This document shows positions 47,416 to 58,000 of a DNA stretch of 64,000 nucleotides, in pieces. A program made the position numbers and the translations under genes. Position 1 is the first letter of the stretch; every line of letters begins with the position of its first letter. The stretch comes from Plotosus lineatus (taxonomy: Eukaryota; Chordata; Actinopteri; Siluriformes; Plotosidae), in NCBI GenBank assembly GCA_024760905.1, contig CM045729.1, forward strand, positions 54,945,580 to 55,009,579, in the 5' to 3' direction. The notes under the pieces are model-generated. The model was not told the DNA's origin and made no database searches. It saw only the letters and a list, made by a program, of their open reading frames with translations.

Positions 47416-50400
47416 GTAATATGCCAGGTACAGACTGAAAATTCAAAAAAATTGTCAATTCTATTTTGGTTTTCATTCGCACTACAGTACATTTATACAT
47501 TTGCCTTAATTAACAAAATGTATGCGTCCGTCTCTGAGTCTATCAGATAATGTCTGTCAGTCTTTTTCTTTCTTTTTTTTTCAGTACCAACTCGTTTTTT
47601 TTTTTACCCATGGTGTGTTTTTTTCTTCATGTCAGTGTGTTTGCACCCTTGTCTGAATTGTGCAGTATGTAAAACTAGGCTGTGCTATTTAACAATTATT
47701 CTCTGAACGTGAGGTGGACCAAGCCTGAAGAGAGTAATTGTTTTAGTATATGCTACATGGGAGCATAAAAAAAGCAAATCACGATTTTTGTACTTTATTT
47801 TTATATATTTAGTTGATAGTTGCATGAAACACAACCTGCTCCATTACAATGCACATGTGCACGTCATGATGCCGTCTTTTAAAACTCAAAGCTTAAATAA
47901 AGTGCTTTCATACCTTGAAAATGTGATGGCAATATGCATAGATTTCTTCATATTTTTTGTAAAGTACAGGGTACTGGATCGCTGATCCTAAGGTTGGGGG
48001 TTCGAGTCCCACTTTCCACAAGGTTGTCACTGTGGTTGTCCCCTCAGTGCAGCTTACTGGGTTATCAAAGGCCGGCCATGTCTCTCACCATCTATGGTCT
48101 AAATAAAAGAACCATTGCTGACTTTCGACAAGAGTAGCTGCATAGCCGTCAGCGTGTTTCTGTCCTGTGATGGCATAGCGAGCTGTCCAGGGTGTGCTCT
48201 TCCCTTGCCCAGAGTCGGCAGGGATGGGCGCCAACCTCCCCGCGACCCTAATTAGGATTGAGCTGATGAAGATGAGCTGAATATTTTGTAAAATTTGTAT
48301 ACTTCCAATATCAGTGATGCACGCCCTGAATGTTTGTGTGGCGTATTGAATCAAGAATTATCCACGCTGGATTAAATCCACCCCCCACCCCAATAGCAAA
48401 CCTATCAGAGTGTGCTGTTCCCTTGTAGTACATACTAATTAATAATTAGTTGTTACCAGCAAGCCTATACCATTATCAATCATGTTAATTACATTTATTA
48501 ATAAATTATTGAGACATCGCAAACTATTAATGCATCACCCTAGTATTATAAGGTTACGTTTCCTATTACTTTGTAATCTATATCACGCTAAAATACCAAT
48601 ATAATCATTTGTTTGTATACACTTATCCTCCCAAGGTGCACAGGTTGTGTGCTAATATGTGTATGCTTGTTGGTAATATTGGTGTGTTGTGCTTTGTGTA
48701 TTGCATGGCAAGAGAAGGTGGTCTGTTTGTCAATCCCCACTTTTAGAAATGTAGATCTTATAGGTAAAGCTTTTCTTTCAGACGCTTGTGTGTAGCTATG
48801 TGTCTGGTATTACAGTTGCTAATTCTTTGTTTTTAAAATCTATGACTGTGTTAATACGCAACTATCAGATTGGGGCAAAGACCTACCTTCCCTTCCATTT
48901 AAAAGCCATAAGGTCATCAATCTCACCAGTACGGATCCTTTAGGTTCCCCTGAGCCATATCCCAAAGCGAGTCTTGACTTCAGCAGACGCCCAGCTATGG
49001 ATTCCACTGTGAAAACTCTGAATGTCAGCTCCCTCCCTGTCAATGTGAGCATGTCAAACACTGCACATGAGAAATGTGATTCTTTATTCTTTATATTCTC
49101 TATTGAAGTTTTTTGAAGGGTTTTATATCATTGTTGTACTGTGTTGTAGAATCTGCCTTCCAACATGATTAATGGTGGAATACGTGATGAACCTGTGACT
49201 CTGAGAAACAAAGGTAAAGTATAATTCTCCCAGATGTACCTGTTCGAAGTCTGACCTACACTGAACACAATGCTACATGTGTGTTAATTGAGAGTTATGC
49301 TTGGTGTATATTTATTTATTTATTTATTTATTTATTTATTTTTGTTTATTGTATTGAATTACTTTTTTATTTACTTTCAAATTAATATTTTCATTTGAAT
49401 ATTAATAGAATTATTTTAAATGCAATGGGTTTTAGACTGTAAACCTATCCGACCGTATCTGGATTTATTTGATTTTAGTTGGTCTTTGTCATTTTCTCAA
49501 TCTATGTCCTTTCTCCAATTTCTTTATTATCCATTTAGAATCCATTTCTTTAACAAACCTTAAAAGGAGATCAGAATTTTTTGAACAAGGTAAAAGAGCA
49601 GCCCTTGTCATATTTATTTGGTGCTGGGCATTACGAGGACTTCATACTGCCATCTTCCTTTTCCTCCTTGCAGCTGAAGCCCTTGTAACTTATGCGCTCT
49701 TCCCTCAGGCTCTGCAGTCTCTGCTCTGGTCTATCTTGCTGGTCAACAGCATTGGGTGTACAGTGTCTCTTCACATTGGCACACAATGTCTGCAGTAGCC
49801 CTCGAGAATAGTAATATGAAAAATATTAATGAAAAAATATATATCTTCAAAATTGTACTATGGGCTCCACAAAACTGAATATTAACATCATACCAACAAG
49901 ACCTTGTATGCCTCCACTGATCAGTTCTGTGTCAGATATTGCATTCATGAATATATTACATAGTAAAAATACTGAGATATACTGTTTAGCATGCATTTTC
50001 TGGTTCTCATCGAATAAAAGATGCGTATAGACCCATTAAATGTTTTTGAATTAATTCATGATTGTTAGGCATGTGCCTGGTTGAAAAAAGAAAGTAAAAG
50101 ATAAAGGAACACAATGGTCATATCTCGCTAAAAAATGTCAGTGAGCTCAAAAGAAATCACAACCTCGGATAAAGTTGCATTAGATAAAAATCATAATAAA
50201 GTGTTTGCTGGCAGAGAAAAGTTTCCTGATCCATACACCACCGCTGATTAAAAAGAACAAAACAACCTAAAGATCACAATGTTAACAACTGCCCAGTGTG
50301 AATGCTCCAGATATTTACAATTATCTGATAAACTTCCCTGAACTTTACAGGCTGAATCACTAAAAGCCTATAAATCTTTATAGATATGATCATCACTCCT

Positions 50401-51360
50401 GCCATATCCAGCAGATTCCATATCATGGAATTTCCTATGAATTTGCAGAATTTCTGGTTGCAATGTCAGCAAGCTAATACTGTACTTTGCTACACCCAAA
50501 AAACAAATAAACAAACAAAATAACAAAGCCAGACAAATTTATGGCCAGATAAGACATTCCTGTTATTAAATGTTTACTGCGTAGTCAGTCATGTTTGGAT
50601 TGTTCCCACAGCTTTTGAGGGTTATTCCCGGCTGTCCACATATGAGTCCCTTGCCAGTTTATTTTTCTGATGGTATCGTTTGGAAATTGGTAAAAAATGG
50701 ATTCCCAGATCCCTACCAAAAAGCTCACAGAGTGCACACAATAGATAACAAGCATTTTGTTTGTTTGCTTGTTTGTTTGTTTTGTATTTGTTAATTTACA
50801 CGTGACTGGAGTAAAATAATTTAGTTTTGCCAATTGAAAGAATCTGGCTAGCTAGTCAGTGGTTTGCGACATCACCGATCAATGGGTTTATTAGAGCCAA
50901 ATGCTACTGATGCAAATGCTATCCTAGGATGCATAGAGGTGAGTGTTGGTATGGTGTTCATGTTGCACATTAGGATTCCCTTTTGCATGCTGTGCTGAGC
51001 ATGGGTCGCATGTCTTGCATGTAATGATTTATACTGGGAAGGGTCCACTTTTTTACAAGTGGTAATTTTTGCCAAATAGTTGCATGTATTAAACTGCATG
51101 TGAATTGAAAATAATACAGTGATGACATGATAATAAACGTTTAACCGTGTACTTTCATGATGTTTTAAATCTTTCAAATTTGTTTTTCATCATCCTGTTT
51201 TAAAAAGGTCCAATTCGAAAGGAACTCTCGTGAAATTCCATCTAATTAATTTTTTTCTTGTAGGTGGATCTGAAAATCCAATGCTGGATGGAAGTGAAAA
51301 TGTGAGTTCATAATATTTTAACATATAACAGTCCTTTATCTTTACAAGTATATCTTATTT

Positions 51361-51418
<58 letters not shown>

Positions 51419-54400
51419 AATTATTAAATATAAAGTATATTGTAGGTTAATTATATAAATAGCTAATGTGTAAATATGAAAAATGTGGTCAGGCTGTCAA
51501 AGTATATAAAAAGCATCAGCAGAATACAGTGGTACCTCACCTTACGAAATTAATCCATTCCAGAGCCTTTTTTGTAACCTGGATTTTTCATAAGTACAAC
51601 CGCATTTTTCATGTAAGATGCATGATTCGTTCCAAGGCCCCCAGTATTACCCTTTAAAATTATAAAAGCAAACCTTTTAAGGTACTTACTTCATGTTCAT
51701 GTCTTCTGAGCAGAGCTATAATTTTACAAATGTTTATGCAAGGTTAAAAGCCTGAGCCAAAAAATAAAATTGTAATGACCACACTCAAAAAACTAATGAA
51801 CAATCTGCTGCTCAAGGGAGCTACGTCATCCCTCCTAGCCAATGGGAGGTCAGCAGGGCGGGATGTTGGGAGATAGCCAATGGGAGGGAGCTGCGTCATC
51901 CCTCCTAGCCAATGGGAGGCCAGCGGGGCGGTATGTTGAAAGATAGTCAATGGGAGAGCAGCTCGTGCATTGTTTGAATGGCGCATTTGGCGCATTTCGT
52001 AAGGAGAACTTGTTTCGTATACAAAGACCAAAAAATTTGGAAAATGTTTTTAGTAACCTGGATTTTTCATTTGCTGGGACTATCGTAAGATATTGTAACT
52101 GGAAAAAAACCCCCAGTAAAAACAATGAAAAAAGATCATTATTTACATTTAAACAGCAAATTGGTTTTTATTCTAAAATTTTAAACGGTTCCAGCAGGTT
52201 GTTTGCTTGTTTATTTACTTATATTTCTTTGTGTAATAGAAAATGTGCATGTTTGCTGGTTAAGTAGCTGAAATTTGCCTATGTTCTTTAGATACAAGGT
52301 CCTTCTCTCATATCCTCCACTACTCACTGGGACATTGAGGAAGAGCGCAAGCGACAGGAGAAGTGGCAACAAGAGCAGGAGCGGCAGCTCCAGGTAACAT
52401 TTTAATCAGCTATTTTTGGTTGCTTTACTACTTTCAAAGCAAAGATAAAGTTTAATTAAAAATACTTAACGGTTTTATTTCTATTCCAACTCACCTGTAT
52501 GAACAATGCATTTTTATTTGCTTTCCTGCAGGAAAAGTATCAAAGAGATCAAGAAAAGCTAAAGGAAGAGTTCAGAAAAGCCCAGCAAGAGGCTGTAACA
52601 GAAAGCACAAAACAACATCAGGAGGTATCAAGTGAAGTACAAAAAATTTTCAGTGAAAATTAGATATGTGTTACTTGAAAGCCCTTCATGAATAATTAGA
52701 GAAAACAATTGAAAATAAAAAATATATATCTAGTATGACATGTGCTGAAGCATCAAGGTACCGATCAAAAAATAAAATTGTAACGTGATATTGTGGCTGT
52801 TGGAGAGACACTCTCTTACAGTCTAAAGTCTTGGCTATTAAGACATAACTGGCTGGTATGAACTGCCAGGTAAAAGTAAAATAATGATTTCATAATGGAT
52901 TTAAAGCAAGCATTAATTATAATAATAGTGTTGTGTGTATGTGGCTTCAATATGACATGTCGATGTTAATAACAGCAATTGGGGGCAGTGGTGGCCTGGT
53001 GGTATAGGGCGCTGGATCGCTGATGCTAAGGTTGGGGGTTCGAGTCCCACTCTCCACAAGGTCGTCACTGTCCCCCCAGTGCAGCTAACTGGGTTATCAA
53101 AGGCTGGCCATGTCTCTCACTGTCTATGGGGAGAGACTCATGTAAAAGAACCATTGCTGACTTTCGTAAAGAGTAGCTGCAAAAGTCGTCAGCGTATTTC
53201 TGTCCCTTGCTATAGGTTTGTGTCAGGAAGGGCATCCGACGTAAAAACCTATGCGAAATCAAACATGCAAATCAGATGATTCGCTGTGGCGACCCCTGAG
53301 AAAAAGGGAAAAGCCGAAAAGAAAAGAATAAGAAGTTAATAAGTGCAGTTAACAAGTAAGTTCGAACCCACACATCGTCCAGAAACTGCCAAGATTGGCT
53401 GCTACACGGCCACCCCAGTAAGAACAACAGATTCAGTGGCTAGTAAATGACTGGAAGTTAGCTCAAGTTTGATAATAATTTGTTTGTCTGTAATATTGTT
53501 TGTACGTCTATATCATTAGAAGAGTATCAGATTGAAAGAAAACTTTAAGATGAGAATGTGAGTTAAGAGTATTTTCAATTAAGTTTAACTTGATCTAAAG
53601 TAAAAACTCATTCATTCATTTTCTGAACCACTTAATCCTAATTACAGTCACAGGGAGGCTGGTGTCCATCTCAGCCAACTCCAGGCAAGGGTGAGGTACA
53701 CCCTGAACAACTCACCAAAGGGACACCACTCACACAAACATTGATACCTATGGGCAGTTTGGAATAGCCAATTCATCTGCCATGCATGTTTTTGGATGAT
53801 GGGAAGAAACCCATGCAAGCACAGGGAGTACATAGAAACTCCAGACAGAAATGCCCGAGCTGGGAATCGAACCCAGGACCTTCTTGCTATGAGGAGGACG
53901 AACTAACCACTATGCCACCATGCCATCTAAAGTAAAAATGATTAGCAAAACATTCTCAATTATATTCATGAGAAGTTTCTACTTTACTGCTTTACCCAAG
54001 TGAAAATGATGTTCTTCGACTCTTATGAGACAGTAAAGCATTACAACAACTTCAATATATCAATTGTACCTACAAATCATGACATAATAAATGTAAACAT
54101 AATAAAGAGAACAATTTTTCCAGTGGAATCCAATGTGAAATATTTGTACTGCCACTAACAGGAGATGAGAAGGCTTGAGCTTGAGAGGGAAGCGGAGGAA
54201 GAAGAAAGGAGGAGAGAGGAAGAAAGGAAAAGAAGGGAAGACCAAGAGCGTCTAGAGGCTGAGAGGAAAAGAAGAGAGGAACAGGAGCGTATTGAGGCAG
54301 AGAGGAAAAGAAGGGAGGAACAGATCCGTCTAGAAGAAGAAAGAAAAAAGGAAGAGGAGTTTAAACAAAGGGAGGAGGAGAAAAGAAGGAGGGAGGAAGA

Positions 54401-54977
54401 GGCACAGAGACTGCAGAGAAAAAGGGAAGAGGAGGAGGAGAGGAGGCGCCAAGAAGCCCAGCAGAGACTTCAAGCAAAGTAAGTACCTGAGAAAGATTCA
54501 TGGGTATGTGGCTCATGTGGCTAACTTTGCTTGGAAATGTATGGAAAGTACAGTATACATTAAATAATACATTAGCAGCTCAAACTAATTGTGGCACTGC
54601 ATGTTTGGCTGAATGTGCATTTTAGAGGCACCATATTTCATACTCATATTATAATCAAAAGCTTTTTGTCATGTGTCTTCTCCATTACTGCACGATGTTG
54701 CTGTTGACATATACTCACTGATGTATATTGTCATGTATTAACAACCAGATCACAAAGCAGACCTCAGTTTTATCATTTGTGTGCATCTGTGTATGAATGC
54801 TATAAACCTTTGCTTCTCTGTGCTGCTTTTGCTGTTTGATCGCAGTGATGTGGAGTATTCTTTCCCTCAGCTATCCTACTCACACAGGTAAATGTAATAA
54901 TTTACTTATGGACATTCCAGTTAATGATTTCATAAACTGCATAATTAGGAAAAAAAAAGAAACAAACAAACAAAAAA

Positions 54978-55015
<38 letters not shown>

Positions 55016-58000
55016 GGGGGGCAGTGGTGGTCTAGTGGTATAGGGTGCTGGATCGCTGATCCAAAGGTTGGGGGTTCAAGTCCCACTCTCCACAAGGTTG
55101 TCACTGTCCCCCCCCCCAGTGCAGCTAACTGGGTTATCAAAGGCGGGCCGTCACTGTCTATGGTGAGAGGCATGTAAAAGAACCATTGCTGACTTTCGTA
55201 AAGAGTAGCTGCAAAGTCGTCAGCGTGTTTCTGTCCCTTGCTAAAAAGGGTTGTGACAGGAAGGGCATCCGACACAAAAACCTCTGCCGAATCAGATGAT
55301 TCGCTGTGGCGACTACCGAGTAAAGGGGAAAAAAGACGAAAGGAAGACAGACATATATATATATATATATATATATAAAATACATTTTATATATATATAT
55401 ATATATATATACAAATACAATAAATTATATACTGTGTATATATATATAAAATAAAATAATTTATTGTTTTCCTTTTTGGTTAACATTTTTACAGGGCCAA
55501 GTCCAAATCTACACCAGAGCTGGATGACAATGATAGAGCAGATATTACAGGTCAGTATATTCAGTCATCTGATACAGAGTAAGCCATATCTGAAGTTATA
55601 TCAAATCCTGCTGCATGAAAGTGACACTGACTTAAGGCATACACAGAGGAAGTCTGGTCTAATGAGGCTTGTTCCCTGAACTTACACCTAGCCCAAGTTA
55701 GTACAGAGCCTTGTCAGTGTGTGTTCGGCTGTATGCAGGTGTGTATAGCAAGCACAGGGGTATGGCAAGTTGGCTTCTGGAGGAAGAGTTACGAAGGAAG
55801 AAAGATTCTCATATCCAGCGACAAAAGGCTGCATCTGAGCTAGAACTTGAAAGAAGAAACCTCCTTAGTGCTATGAGATATAGTAATCCAGAAAGAGGTG
55901 GGCCAGGGCTTGTGACCATGTGAAATTATGAAGCCAAGTCAATCACCTTATCACCAAAAATTCTATAATCATCAACGTGATCAAGTCTGATTAAGCATGT
56001 TCTGTGTTCACCATTCAATCACCCAGATCAATGTCCACCCCCGACTTTGATTCAGGATCTAAATGCCATGTATTTTAATACATGCTATACATGTGATTTG
56101 AACTATCTGGAAATAACAGTAATGCTGTGTACATGTAGTTCTGTTAATAATATTGTCTCAGGCCCTGATCAAATAATGCCTTCCTTCCAGCCATAAGCAG
56201 TGGCTCTTTCAATCGGGGCAGTCTGTATATGAAAGAGCCGGTATCTCAGGCTGAAGTGGAAAGACAGCGTGTTATTCAGGACATGAAGAAAAAGACCTCA
56301 GTGCTGACAGACAACAGCTGGATCCGTCAAAATACCGTCAACACTATGAACAAACAGCCAGTCAGCCTTCCAATGAGAAGGTCAGTGTGTGTTATCTTTA
56401 TCCAACATGACAGGATCAAAACATTATGAGAGCAAATTAAAGGACAGAGGACTGTGTCTCTATGAAATTCTTCCTATAAACTAATTTAATTGGGATAAAC
56501 TGTTATTGTTTTTTTTTTTTTAAGTAAAAAAAACAAAAAAACAAAAAACCTACCAAAAAATTAAGTGAATGCAAATATACAGCGTAGAATGCATTCAATA
56601 TAATTCAAAGACTATATGAATGTGACTGATTGTCTGATTTGATTTTGTGCTGGTTTGGTAGAGGTGAGTCTCTGGACAACCTGGACATGACAGCAAACCG
56701 CTCCTCCTGGAGGTCCTCATGGACTCCAAGCAATACTTCCTCCATCCCAGACTATAGCCGTCCTTATTCATCGCTTTCTGGCTCCTCTTCAATCCAAACT
56801 GGACGTCCAGGGGTTGCTACACAGCCTTCATCCCAATTTCCAAGCTCCCATAGACTATCAGTGCCCCAGTCTACATCCACCAGCACCACAAAACCTGAGA
56901 GTCAGAGTTCATCTAAAAACAGGTATCATGTCTACATCATTTTCTTGTTCGTGTTAGAGATGTTCTGGAACATTATGGGGTCAAGTCCTATAGCTGTGAG
57001 AGTTTCACTGTTGGGCTGTTATGTAACATTCTTAACAATGGCGATGTAGTTTATTTTTTAATCTTTTTTTTTGTTTTTTCATTTTTTAGCCATAGTAAAA
57101 GAATTATATTGGCAATAGAGATCGTTAGATTAAGAAAACATTGCCATAGAGGAGAATAATGTTAGATGCACTGTTCAGTGATTGCCTAGGATTCCACGTT
57201 CTATTAATTCCCTGTGTACTGTATGATGTTTAGACTGTCTAAACACATTTGTATTTGAGAGTTATTTGAATCATGTGGGGTTGGGTCATTTTGTTGGTCT
57301 CTCAGGTCATGTTTACATTCTATAATTTAGGTCAGTCAGTGGCAGGAAAATGTGCACTAACTGTGATTTGCCACTGGGCAAAGGAGCAGCAATGGTCATC
57401 GAGTCCCTGGGACTCTGTTTTCATTTACAATGCTTTAAGGTGAGAGTTCTGAACTCAAATGTCTTGGGGTTTAGTTAAACCTCTCTGCTCATTTCTAACC
57501 TGTACCAGTCAAACCTTATTACTCAAATCCTTCTCACTTTACCTACACGCGCTGTGAATAATTAAAACTAACATTTATGTCTACGTGGAAAGGTTGCAGC
57601 TGCATGGGAATGATTTGTAGCAATATGGCTTCTGTTTAAAATTTTACCATTATTTAATTTACTTCTTCTGTAGCTACAAACCAGTTTAGTTGCATATTCC
57701 CAGCTGGGCTCCCTGCCATCATATCGTAATAGGATCTATATACTTATACCAATTATTATTTTCTGCTTGTTCTTGGGCCTTTTGGTGAATGGTTTCCTCT
57801 TATTTTTTTAAATTATTGTTCTATTATAGAGATACTGTAACTTGCTGCTTTGCTGGCTCAGAGATCCTCTGTCCATTTAGAGGAGTACTTGGTCTGCACA
57901 GTCTTTTTTACTTTGCATCCCTGTGTCTCATATTTCAGTGCTTTCAATGCAAAACTGACCTCGGCGGATCACAAAGTGGAGCAGAAGTCAGAATACGAAA

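Noticed and set aside
47964..48040. CRISPR-like or phage-like features
   Set aside because: Spaced repeats in the window are dispersed SINEs and microsatellites; there is no array with regular spacers, and the DNA is vertebrate.
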